A stretch of 64,000 bases of DNA from Zingiber officinale (lineage: Eukaryota; Streptophyta; Magnoliopsida; Zingiberales; Zingiberaceae): the NCBI RefSeq assembly GCF_018446385.1, contig NC_056005.1:95074984-95138983 (forward strand). The letters run 5' to 3'. The notes below the pieces were generated by a model. That model was not told the DNA's origin and ran no database searches. It saw nothing but the letters and a program-made list of their open reading frames with translations. Shown here piece by piece: positions 44,056-53,902 of this stretch (the stretch's first letter is position 1; each line of letters begins with the position of its first letter). The translations under genes and the position numbers were made by a program.

Positions 44056-45420
44056 TCACACAGCAGCGTTGCCCCGGTTCTCTAGTTCTCCGACATCTCT
44101 TCGATCTTCCCCGAGGCCAGCTGGGTTAGATGGGTTGGCTAGGTCGGGTCGGGTCTGCCGAGCACGCCCAGCTGCAGCCCGTTCTTCTTCCATTCTCTGT
44201 ATTTGGGGCGCCAACTCCGGGGGAGGCAAGCCCTGCTCTGCAGCTCGCCTGGAGTCACGGGCGAATTGGAAGCAGTTACTGAGATCGTGCGTCCTGGACC
44301 GATGATATGTGCAATATGGTGCTCCCCTTGGTCCAGGCCTGGGCGCGTGTATGGCAGCGACTCGTGGAGCTGGCCTAACTCCCTGAGCGGGCTGAGGGGC
44401 AGGCCTGGGTTGAACGCGCTTGAAGGGCTGAGCTGGCTGTGATGTTCTCCTTTCAGGTCGGTTGTCAGGAGTCACCGTCTTTTCAGCCTTCCGCCTAGCG
44501 GCCTGAGCTTCCTCCACCTTGATGTAGCAAGAAGCTTTTTCCACCATATCATCAAAACTCCGGGCGGGGTTCTTGATGAGGTCCCTAAAGAACTCCCCTT
44601 CTCGCAATCAATGGGAGAAGGCGCTCATCAATATTTCTGAGGTGGCGGAGGGGACGTCATTGGCCACCTGACTGAACCGGTTGATGTAGCTTCGCAAGGG
44701 CTCGGTCGAATCCTGCTTAAGAGCAAAAAGACAGTGGTCGATATTTTGATACTTGCGGCTACTGGCGAAACGGCGTAGGAAGGCCGTTTTGAAATCTATG
44801 AAGCGATTGATGGACTCTGGGGGCAACCCATCGAACCACTTCTGCGCCGACCCGGACAGGGTGTGTAGGAATACTCGGCATTTGACAGCATCGCTGTGTT
44901 GATACAAGATAGCCGCGTTCTTGAACTTCTGCAGGTGCTCTTCCGGATCCTTGCTCTCATCATATTCTCCAATGTTCGGGGCTCGGTAACCCCTAGGCAG
45001 GCTTTCCCTCAGGATCTAAGCTGAGAAAGGTACCTTTTCATCCGGATCTTCAGGCAGATCTCTGGCAGAGGCTATAGCTTTTCCCTTCCCTGCATCCCGG
45101 GGTGGATGTAGAGAGCTCTCTGCCACCGACGCCTGTGGCTCTTCTTTCTTCGGACTATGCTCGCGAGGTCCAGGCTGATGATAGTTGCGGCGAGGCTCTC
45201 GGAATGAAGTACGAGGGAGTTCTTCCTGCTGCTTTCTCTTTGAGCCACTGTCGGAGGCAGGAGCTGGTTCTTTAGACGCTTCGGGCGCCAAGCGAGGTCG
45301 TGAAACCATTCCTTGTTTTTCAGAGGCGGCTTGCTTCCTGACCTCCTTGAAGAGCTCGTACTCCCCCGCAGTCATGGTGACATTATTCCTCCTGCTGGAA
45401 CTTCGGCCAGAGTTCTCCAT
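44056..45420 (-). pseudogene. Tat gag region
   Basis: The minus-strand reading starts near MENSGRSSSRRNN and has a charged N-terminus. It then carries the retrotransposon gag core (CRVFLHTLSGSAQKWFDGLP, LRRFASSRKYQNIDHCLF, EPLRSYINRFSQVA) and a basic tail (YCTYHRSRTHDLSNC). It looks broken in a small number of places. Confidence 0.8.
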
Positions 45421-45450
45421 CTTCACGCTTCGGATCAGGCTATTGTGTTT

Positions 45451-45466
45451 CCCACAGACGGCGCCA
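45451..45466 (-). other. Primer-binding site of the Tat element
   Basis: The minus strand reads TGGCGCCGTCTGTGGG four bases from the LTR end. The first ten bases fit the 3' end of plant aspartate tRNA (TGGCGCCGTC), a primer used by Tat-type elements. The assignment is tentative because the match decays after that. Confidence 0.6.
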
Positions 45467-45470
45467 AATT

Positions 45471-46849
45471 TGATCCCGTCCGAAGGCTGAGTCGGACGGA
45501 GGCTGGTCGCGGTGGCCTGGTTGTTGACGGAAAGTCGTGGGCGATTCGGCTCCCACGGGCGGCTGACGCTGCTGTAGGACCCTGCGCACACTCAGACGAT
45601 CCCCCTTCTCACGTTAGAGACCAGAACCCAGGGAAAAAGCCCCCGGATCAGGCCTTCCGACGCTCGAGTCAGGTCCCTTTTTCCCCAGAAGAAACAGAGA
45701 GAGTCGAAAATGAAAAGTTGTGAAAGGAAAAAATGACGAGAGTGCGCGTACCCGCGTACGAGGAATCTCCTCCTTTTTATGCACCCGCCTTGCTTCCAGA
45801 ACCTGCCAACCTGTCAGAAAACGTTAGACGATGGACTTTGTCGTATATCCCTGACACCTGTCGTGCTGCTATTGGTCCTGAAGGCATCTTCTTGTTTAGA
45901 AACCTTCGCCTTTACACAGGGGTTTTGTCTCTTAGTGAAGGACATCTGTCAGGCTGCCATTGGTTATGAGAGCATCCTCTTGCTTAGGAACCTCCGCCTC
46001 CGCACATCTCCCTGGTATGCAATGATTACTCTTGACGAACAGTTGTGATCCTCCGACTCCTGCACAGCTTAGCTCGTCCTATTTATCGCGGTCTGCATCT
46101 ACCTCACACCCCTCGACCAGCTCTTGCCTCTATGCGTTACTTGTTAGTCGGGCTAACCCTGAACAGCCCTGTCGATCACGGTCTGTATTCTGTACCCTGT
46201 ATTTGCCGACCTTCGACTGTAAGCCCGACTTGCACTTCCGGATCTTCGAGTCGCAGACCTGCATACCGAGCCGTCTCTACACAGCCCTGCCGCTTCCGAC
46301 CTTTGATTTGTGGCTTGCACTTCCGGGCCTTCGAGTCGCAGACCTGCAGACTGAGCCGTCTCTGCACAGTCCTGCCGCTTCTGACCTTTGATTTGTGACT
46401 TGCACTTCCGGGCCTTCGAGTCGCAGACCTGCAGACCGAGCCGTCTCTGCACAGCCCTGCCGCTTCCGACCTTTGATTTGTGGCTTGCACTTCCGGGCCT
46501 TCGAGTCGCAGACCTGCAGACCGAGCCGTCTCTGCACAGCCCTGCCGCTTCCGACCTTTGATTTGTTTCCTGTCCCTCGACCATAGGCCTGCAGCTTGCG
46601 CTGCTTCTGCCCGGCTTTGCCGATCCCGACCTGTATCCCAGGTTCCGCTTGCCGACTTCCTTTGTTTTCCCACGGCCTCGCCTGCTTGAACAACCAGTCT
46701 GCCTGACCTCTGCCTGTCCCATAGGCTAGCCTTTTGACTGCCTAGTCAGCTTGACTATTGACCGCCACGTCCTCTTGACTTTTGACCGCTAAATGGCCGT
46801 GACCTTTCTCACCCTTTCCTCTTGGGCCCCTTCAATGCTAACCGTATCA
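45471..46849 (-). repeat. Tat element 5' LTR (right)
   Basis: A 1,379-bp partner of the left LTR, ending AACCGTATCA and followed by TCTAT. Four regular 85-bp subrepeats lie at about 46228-46565, with the core GTCGCAGACCTGC recurring every 85 bases. The left LTR has a rearranged version of the same array. Confidence 0.9.
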
Positions 46850-46854
46850 TCTAT
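46850..46854. repeat. Target-site duplication of the Tat element (right)
   Basis: TCTAT here is identical to 14704-14708. Confidence 0.9.
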
Positions 46855-48359
46855 AATAACGTTAAATCTAGAGATATTTTTAGGATAAAATCATTAGAGA
46901 ATTATTCATTTGATTTTTGTTCGAAAAAAAAATAATCTAATATTTATGTTAATTTGAGGCGGCATTTAATCATTTTGATGTTTGCCCATAAAAATTTGAG
47001 AAACTACCGCTCTTGAAATTTATTTTCATGTCGGCAAGTCATCTAACCATAAACTATAAATTTGGAGTTAAATGGATCGATTGCTTTCCTAAGGTCAACT
47101 CGTCTATGACTTAAAAAATAATAAAATATTTTTTATTTTATAAGTCGACCGACCTCTGAGATCCATTTATAACTCACACATCTATGAGATTGGGCAAGCT
47201 AATAAAAGAACTATTTTAAAATAATAATAATAATAATAATAAAATATCTGTATAATTACAGCTGGGACCCATCTGTGACGCGGCGGACAAAACCGTAACG
47301 GACTGATTATTTGACAGCCGTCTTTAATTCAACCCAACTTAAGACGATTGACATATGTGACGGGGTGGATAAAATACTCGAGTTAAGTCGAGTCGAACTC
47401 AAAATGAATAAAGTTTTTGAAATGAGTGTTTAAACTTGGCTTGGTTTATTTTTTATGAGCTTGAGCTTGTTTGAAGCTTGACTCGAGCTTGGTTTATTTA
47501 AATGTTATCAAGCTTTCAATTCAAGTTTGGCTTGAACTTAGTTCGAGCTTGATTTGAGCATGGTTCGTTTAGATGTTATCAATTTCTCAATTCAAATTTG
47601 TTTGATTATTTGAAATTTTTAATTATTTGAATGATTATTAAAATTGATAATTTAAATTTATTTATTTATTTTATTTTATAATATTTTATTATCTATTTAG
47701 CATATTTAAAAAAGTTTTATTAATAAATATAATTCGTGAACATTGTTCACGAACGTTGTTCACGGATATTAACGAGCTGAACACATATGTGTTCAAGTTT
47801 GTTTGTTTAACTTAACGAGTTATTCAAATTTGTTTGTTTAAGTAATTTTATGTATATTGAATGAACATAAATAAATTCTTACCAAACTGAACATCAAATT
47901 TGTTCATGAATGCTTGATTCATTTATAGCCTTACGTCCGACGAATCCAATCTAAATGGGCGAATCATGTATAATAGCTAATAAAGGAATCTTGATGCTTT
48001 TATTACTCCCCAACCAATTCATTTATGAGGAATTATACATCTCTCGTTCCTAATTCTATGCGAGCAAATTTAATTTGTGACAAAGACATTTTATGGTATA
48101 TAACAAAGTAATTAATTATTTATATTAATCTTTTTTTAATAATTCAAGTGTTTATTTCAGATTCCATCTTAACACACATCATTACGTAAATACGCAATGG
48201 ATTAACTTGCGTATATAAAATATTTCCATTCAAATATTGTGAGCCTAACTCCAAACAATAAATTCATGACATAAATATTTCTTTTTTCAAAAAAAAATAA
48301 AATAAAATAAAATATTATTAAATTACGGATATGCCCTAACTTGTGCACCCCTAGCTCTC
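46855..48359. other. AT-rich intergenic region with degenerate dispersed repeat
   Basis: No gene is visible. At about 47355-47930 there is a diverged repeat built of alternating GCTTGAGCTTG/GAGCTTGATTTGAGC words with TGTTCACGAACGTTGTTCACG. This type of sequence recurs in many plant genomes as a short non-coding transposon; I cannot fix its superfamily. The last 300 bases are A/T-rich promoter DNA of the DUF538 gene. Confidence 0.45.
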
Positions 48360-48367
48360 TATATAAA
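48360..48367 (+). promoter_or_regulatory. TATA box of the DUF538 gene
   Basis: A canonical TATATAAA in a CT-rich context (CTCTCTATATAAACC) lies 126 bases before the ATG. That predicts a leader of about 95 bases. Confidence 0.75.
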
Positions 48368-48485
48368 CCCTCACAAAGACTCTTCCTTCTCCATTCCACA
48401 AATCAATCTCTACACTACACCGAATCAATCGAACCAAGTGAAAAATATCACTCTATAGGATAAAGAGATCGAAGAAGAGATCGAA

Positions 48486-49128
48486 ATGGCGTTGATCATC
48501 AACGAAGAGTTGAAGGCCAAGGCCGAGATTTACTACGGTGATGAAATTTGTCAAGACAAGACTAAGTTCCTCCTACAAGAAGTTGGTCTTCCCCGCGGCC
48601 TCCTTCCTCTTAGGTAACGATATTAATGATAGGATATTATTTTATTCAAAATAAAAAATAACTTTTTTTTGAAATATATATATAAACATAATAAATATTT
48701 TATTTTTATTTTTATAAAAAATTGTATTTTTAAATAGAGATATTATCGAGTGCGGGCACGTGAAGGAGACGGGCTTCGTGTGGCTGAAGCAGAAGAAGAA
48801 GGTGGAGCATGCCTTCAGCAAGATCGGGAGGAAGGTGACGTACTCGCCTGAGATCGCCGCCTACGTCGAGAACAACAAGATCAAGAAGGTTTCCGGCGTC
48901 AAGGCAAAGGAGCTGCTGCTGTGGCTGACGGTGGAGGAGATCTCGGCGGCCGACGAGGCGGCGCCGGAGAAGATCACCTTCAAAACCACCACCGGTCTGT
49001 ACAGGACCTTCCCTAGGTCGGCCTTCGAGCTCGAAGAGGACGGGGAGGAGGCGGAGCAGCAGAAGAAGCTTCCTCCCGCGATTCCGGCGCCGCCGGAGAA
49101 AGCTCCGCAGGCGGCTGCCAACAAGTGA
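48486..49128 (+). CDS. DUF538 family protein
   Basis: Two exons (48486-48613 and 48738-49128, GT-AG intron, phase 2) encode 172 residues, the usual size for the family. The start MALIINEELKAKAEIYYGDE follows a clear TATA box and leader. The DUF538 pattern is plain: YYGDEICQDKTKFLLQEVGLPRGLLPL, then CGHVKETGFVWLKQKKKVEH, then VSGVKAKELLLWLTVEEI. There is no signal peptide or membrane segment, so the protein is probably cytosolic. The C-terminal 35 residues are rich in E, Q, P and A and outside the domain. DUF538 proteins are plant-specific; some have been linked to trichome form and stress, but the biochemical activity is not established. It is convergent with the boron transporter, with 447 bases between the stop codons. 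Exon 2 is GC-rich against an AT-rich surround, as often seen in monocot genes. Confidence 0.9.
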
Positions 49129-49575
49129 GCCTCTTTGTGATTTACGAAATTTAGTGGGGGAATTTATAAGAAACCCTCACCCCTAGGCACTACTACCGCC
49201 ATCACTTGAACTTTTTAATAAAACCCAATAAATTATCATATTTCAATTCTATAGATTTATTTTTAGATCTTTTACATCATAAATCAATGTGTTCAAAGTT
49301 TGCTCTCTTCATTCTCCTTTTCACTAGTATCACAATCGAGTTGTCTCAAGATACAAAAACAACCAAGAACAAAGATCGGTGATGTCGGACGATAACATTT
49401 TGATCGAATTGGGTACACATTCTAAAAGGTTTTGAGGCTACAACAAAGCCACAAAGAACTCAACATGAAAAACAAAATCTAAAGCATATTTTATCGATCG
49501 ATCGCGTAGTTCTATCTACATTAACATGTTAAGGAATAGTAGTACTATATCATATGGATTTCGCTTCATCTGTCT
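49129..49575. other. Shared 3' intergenic region
   Basis: Non-coding DNA between two convergent stop codons. It must hold the 3' UTRs and polyadenylation signals of both the DUF538 gene and the boron transporter. AATAAA-like words occur near 49216 on the plus strand. I see no other feature. Confidence 0.55.
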
Positions 49576-52500
49576 CTAAATCGAAGGAGAGTCGCGCACG
49601 TGTTCCCCTAGCTTGGAAGGTCCGATGACCTCTATGGTCCGAGGACTGTGTTCCTGCCTCAGTTCACTCATCCTAAGACTGTGAGCTTTGTCGGATAACC
49701 AGGGGCTCGTTCTGCCCTGGGGATCGGTCGATGGCGTTCCGGTTGAGCTAGTGACTTTAGGACTGTTCATGTGCCTAATTTCACCTCGGCTCCGGGTCAC
49801 CATTTGATCTAGCACTTCCCCACTTTCTGCAAAGTGTGATCCCTTGCCAATCTCAGGTTCCTACTTGAAGCAGTAGTTTTAGTCGAATATACAAAAATTT
49901 GCGGATGAAAACATACTCGGAAAGCAGAATGCGTTATGATACGAACCGCTGCGAGGTTAAATGCTAAGGGTGGTGATTCTTCAAACTCAGCTGCATCTAA
50001 ATCGGTAAGGTGCGCGCCTTTGAAGATTTTCGGAAGGATGTACTGTCTTACGGGAACTAAAAGCATGATCATTAGGGGAAACAGAACTCCGGCGATCGGT
50101 ATCCATGTGATTCCAAAGCAGACGAGCAAGTATGTTGTTTGGAAGAGAGTAAACAGAGTGATCGTCTTGAAAGGCACCGTCTCGACAAAGGTTGCATGTT
50201 GATCCTCAAGCACCCTGTTAGGAAGAAGAAGTTTGTTCATGAGTTCGTATTCGATTTTGATAACATGGATGTCGATAGACTCACTTGAATCGTCTACTTG
50301 GAGCAGTGAAAAGTAGAAGAATCCTTTCCCAGAATTGGTTCCCCGGCAAGCTTTCGATGGCCATGAAAGCGAAGTATCCCCAAAGAACAGACGTCGGGAT
50401 CTTCTTCAGGAATGGCATAGCCGCAACACACCCTCCGACCATTGCTGCCTGCAGCAAATTGCTGAGACGTTGCTCTTTAACCTCGACCGGTAGAAGGTCA
50501 TCGATTTCCTTTTCAATGTCGAATACTGACTCGTCGATTGGCGCATCAATGTTTCCCATGCTCGAAGCGAGTTGGATAGTCGAGTCTTTTAGTTCTTTCA
50601 AACCCTACATGAGAGTCAAGAGTCATTTCAATGGATTCATAACTACTATCACACGAAAAACAGCACCAATTCTAGTACCTGAGCAGATTGGGATGGCTCT
50701 TGGTAAATCAATGGAGTCTGCATTTGTCGATACGCTTCTTGCATACTCCCATACAGTTGGCTCAAGCTTGAGTTTAGACCCATACTTCGGCGTGCAGTGG
50801 CTACGAGTCGATTACGAAGAAGCTGCGGTGATTTTAAATAGTTCAACATTATCAATCAGACAAGGTTGCCACAGTTTGTTTGTTGTTGTTGTTGTTATTG
50901 GTGCCGCTGAATAAACTATCGAAACTTCATATTCAGTACCTGATGTTTGAGAGTAGCTAGACTTTTCGTGTGCATAGGTGACTGTGGGATGACTCCGTTA
51001 GCCGGAGGAATTCCGATAAGACCACATAGTAATGTCTGCCAACCGAAAAGAGAACTTAGCTTTCTGGGAGGTGTTTCATGGCTATACGAACGAGCGGTAT
51101 GGCAAAGAGAACATACCAAGAAACCGAGCAGAAGCAAATCGTAATGGAAGGACGGTGGCTTTCTCAAGTTGAATTCCTTCTGTTGAGCGAGTTGAGATGC
51201 TACACTGTGATCGAAATAATAAAGGACTGCTATCATCGTTGCGGGTATGAAAGCTCCAAGAATGTAAAGAAAGGGCACATTGATCATTTGCTGCAAATGT
51301 GAAAAAGCAAAGAAAAATTTAAGCCTGTATAAATCAAGTCAAATTCTCATGATTGTGAGATACAAACCCTGATCACTGTCCAATTCTCATATGCTCCCGG
51401 TGACCACGGGTTCGGGCTAAAAAGGCGTCGTGGAATTCCTTTCGGAACACTACTTGCAGGTATATAAGATACTCCCGTCCACACGAGGACCATAAGTGGC
51501 ACACCGTAATCTGCAATAAACCCTCGTAGCCAACCTGAAAATTTTGAAACTTCATAAGAAGTCGCGTTGCTTGTAATGAAGAAGAGAGCAAGAAGAAAGG
51601 ATTGCCATTCCAATTCTCAGGCCATACCGGTTCCATAGCGCCATGACCGGGCTTTTCTACTTCTTAGCGCAGTGAGGAGAAGACCAAATGACAGGACTAA
51701 AGCAAACATTCCATTGGCAAACCTCCAAGATGGAATGAATCCTAATTCCTTTGGGTTCTCACGTTTCGGAATGCGAAATTCATCAACAAGCCCCTGAAGG
51801 AAAGATACTACTGTTTGTTATTGTTGCGAACTAACTTTTTCATCTACTACTAATACACTGATTGAGAAGAAAAACAGGGGAAAAAAAAGTTCTTCAAAAA
51901 GGCACAAACATTATTTAAATTTTGTTACATATCAACAATTGATTTGATTCACTTTTCAATTTCATTATAGACTTCAAGTTTTGGGGTATTGGGAGACAAA
52001 AGTACTCACAAAGTTACCACTATGTAGGCAACTTTACCCACATAATCATTGGAAGAACGAACCGACAAGTGGCAGCAAGATGGGGGCCTAAACTCGGGAC
52101 GAGGAACACCGATCGGGAGCAATCGAAAGCTGACACGCTATGGATTTAGAACGTCATGTACCATTATCATCTTGAGGCCTATAGATAGGATATGAACATC
52201 CACCATTAGTGAAGGTGTACCATTATGCTTGGACTACCTTCAACCAAACTCCATTTGCCTGTTTTCTCTATCTAAACCAAGTACTAGACCTACATTGGTC
52301 CCGTATAGGTAGGTCACGACATCTAACATAATCAAACTATTACATCCACCATTAGTGAAGGTTTATTTTCTTTCAAAGATTCAGGATGCAAAGGACCTGA
52401 AAAATCTCAAGTCAAAGGCCAAATTAAGATTCAAATCAAATTTGAGGGGCAAACTGAATCTTTTCTTCTTCACTTCTAAAGGCTAAGTTGAGATAAAATA

Positions 52501-53435
52501 AGTGAAGTTAGAATAACTAAATGATGTAAACAGACTAGTTGACAATGATTAAAGCAATGTAATATAGTAAATTATTCCTTGATTCTCAACCTTAATGGCC
52601 TGTTGCATAAACAGCATAGCAATCAGCAAACCGAATAGCTCTCCCGCTAAACGAGTAAATCTGTTGATGATGGAACAAGCTCCTAAGATTGACAGTAAGA
52701 AGAGCAAAAAGGAAGTCCAGACGCAAACCCTACAATTTCAAACCCGAACATGTTCATTAGTGATCAAAGTAATCGGCAAGCTTTGGATTTCCTTTTTCAG
52801 AGGAAAAAAAAGAGAGCATTTACGCACCATCCAGTCCATGCTAGGAACAACTCTCGCCCCAAATCTGCTCGATCCTTAGCAAAGTTAAACATGAATGTGT
52901 ACATAAGCACCGTCGGTTCTGCGACTCCAAGGATCAGCAGAGGTTGACCTCCTAGGATCGAGTGGATAATTCCACAAAGAGCAGTTGATGCTAAAGTCTG
53001 AACTGCTGTTAGAACACCATCTGCCAGAACCAAGATCAAATATCATGTTCAAACATGTTTATGATGGCTATGATACTTTGAATTTTCAGATGCAAACACG
53101 ATTCGCTTAACCAGTTTGACAAAAGAAAAATACCAGTGTCCCTTTCCAGTTGTTCCCCGAATGAAATAACTGGGATTGCAGATGCAAAGAATATATATGT
53201 AGTTGGAGCCAAAATTCTGAGATCCATAAGCATATATAAGCACATAGCATTGGCACAACTAATAAAAGCAATTCGAAAACAAGAATTCAAGCTAGAAACA
53301 AAAACAAGAAGCTAAGGCAATACTCCATCACCTGATGCCAGCCCGGAAACCACCAGTCCAGTCTTGCTTGTAGCAATTCAATCTCCCTTCAAGGTCATTC
53401 TTGATTCCACGGAAAGGCACAAAGGTCTCCTCCAT
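49576..53435 (-). CDS. Borate exporter, BOR1-like (SLC4/bicarbonate-transporter family)
   Basis: Complete twelve-exon gene on the minus strand: 53332-53435, 53134-53216, 52828-53020, 52591-52729, 51628-51793, 51368-51534, 51117-51290, 50940-51035, 50679-50822, 50285-50604, 49947-50214 and 49576-49860. All introns are GT-AG and phases agree, giving 712 residues; plant BOR proteins have about 700. The N-terminus [19 protein letters not shown] is diagnostic. SLC4-type membrane segments follow ([71 protein letters not shown]). The cytosolic tail has [23 protein letters not shown]1-type proteins export borate across the plasma membrane, for xylem loading under low boron; relatives serve tolerance. 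Two introns are very short (93 and 81 bases), while the 797-base intron at 51794-52590 contains no gene. I see no missing domain, so it looks functional. BOR1 type fits better than the BOR4 tolerance type from recall; alignment would be needed to be sure. Confidence 0.95.
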
Positions 53436-53546
53436 GTTCCGATGCGAAAATGCTCTCCCTCGGATGGTTTGTGGGCAAACAAAGCCTCAGACAAAGAGGC
53501 AGGCACAGACTTGAATCACAACAATATGTTAAGTGACTAATTAAGT

Positions 53547-53552
53547 TTACAT
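53547..53552 (-). promoter_or_regulatory. Minimal upstream ORF AUG-UAA in the BOR leader
   Basis: The minus strand reads ATGTAA 112 bases before the BOR start codon, in what should be mature leader. AUG-UAA minimal uORFs are known in the boron channel gene NIP5;1, where they cause boron-dependent ribosome stalling. The occurrence is direct sequence; the role here is inference. Confidence 0.55.
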
Positions 53553-53601
53553 GGTTTCAGCACAGCACAACCTAGGAAGCCCAATGATCTGGAGAGCTTG
53601 G

Positions 53602-53631
53602 CTAGAGCAGATTCAAAAGGATCACACACAT
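53602..53631 (-). promoter_or_regulatory. Short upstream ORF in the BOR leader (9 codons plus stop)
   Basis: ATG TGT GTG ... CTC TAG encodes MCVILLNLL. It lies just downstream of a probable leader-intron acceptor (TTCTGCAG). With its neighbours it makes the leader rich in uORFs, as reported for BOR1 genes under translational control. Confidence 0.45.
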
Positions 53632-53634
53632 AAG

Positions 53635-53699
53635 CTGCAGAATCAAAGAAAAAAGAACAAAAACACACATGAATCAGCTGAAGAACCCAAAAAAGATAC
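53635..53699 (-). other. Possible short intron in the BOR 5' leader
   Basis: On the minus strand AAAAAG is followed by GTATCTTTT. After 65 bases come a T-rich tract and TTTGATTCTGCAG. The signals are good, but the length is at the lower limit for plant introns, so this is tentative. Confidence 0.4.
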
Positions 53700-53708
53700 C
53701 TTTTTGAT

Positions 53709-53732
53709 CTAGTTAAACAAAGCAATACGCAT
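53709..53732 (-). promoter_or_regulatory. Short upstream ORF in the BOR leader (7 codons plus stop)
   Basis: ATGCGTATTGC ... AACTAG encodes MRIALFN, ten bases upstream of the possible leader intron. Confidence 0.4.
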
Positions 53733-53737
53733 CAAAC

Positions 53738-53824
53738 TCACTGAAAAGGTAACTTTACACCAGACTCAAACCCTAAGAACAGCAATGCCAAGAAAACTAA
53801 GGGGCAAAGATGGGGAAAAGCCAT
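53738..53824 (-). promoter_or_regulatory. Upstream ORF in the BOR leader (28 codons plus stop)
   Basis: The longest uORF of the leader starts MAFPHLCPLVFLALLFLGF and is strongly hydrophobic. It begins about 70 bases below the possible TATA box and ends five bases before the next uORF. Whether the peptide is conserved cannot be judged from one sequence. Confidence 0.4.
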
Positions 53825-53893
53825 CCTTTTGCTTACATTAGGCTCCAAACCCCTACACGCGATGAGAAGCACTGAGAGTGCCTGGAGAAGTTG

Positions 53894-53902
53894 AAATATA
53901 TA
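53894..53902 (-). promoter_or_regulatory. Possible TATA box of the BOR gene
   Basis: The minus strand reads TATATATTT about 460 bases upstream of the BOR ATG and 70 bases upstream of the first uORF. The same bases on the plus strand read TATATAAAAG, an equally good TATA. The orientation is therefore assigned from gene position only. Confidence 0.35.

Noticed and set aside
48861-49124. Minus-strand ORF inside DUF538 exon 2
   Set aside because: Serine/alanine-rich antisense shadow of a GC-rich exon.
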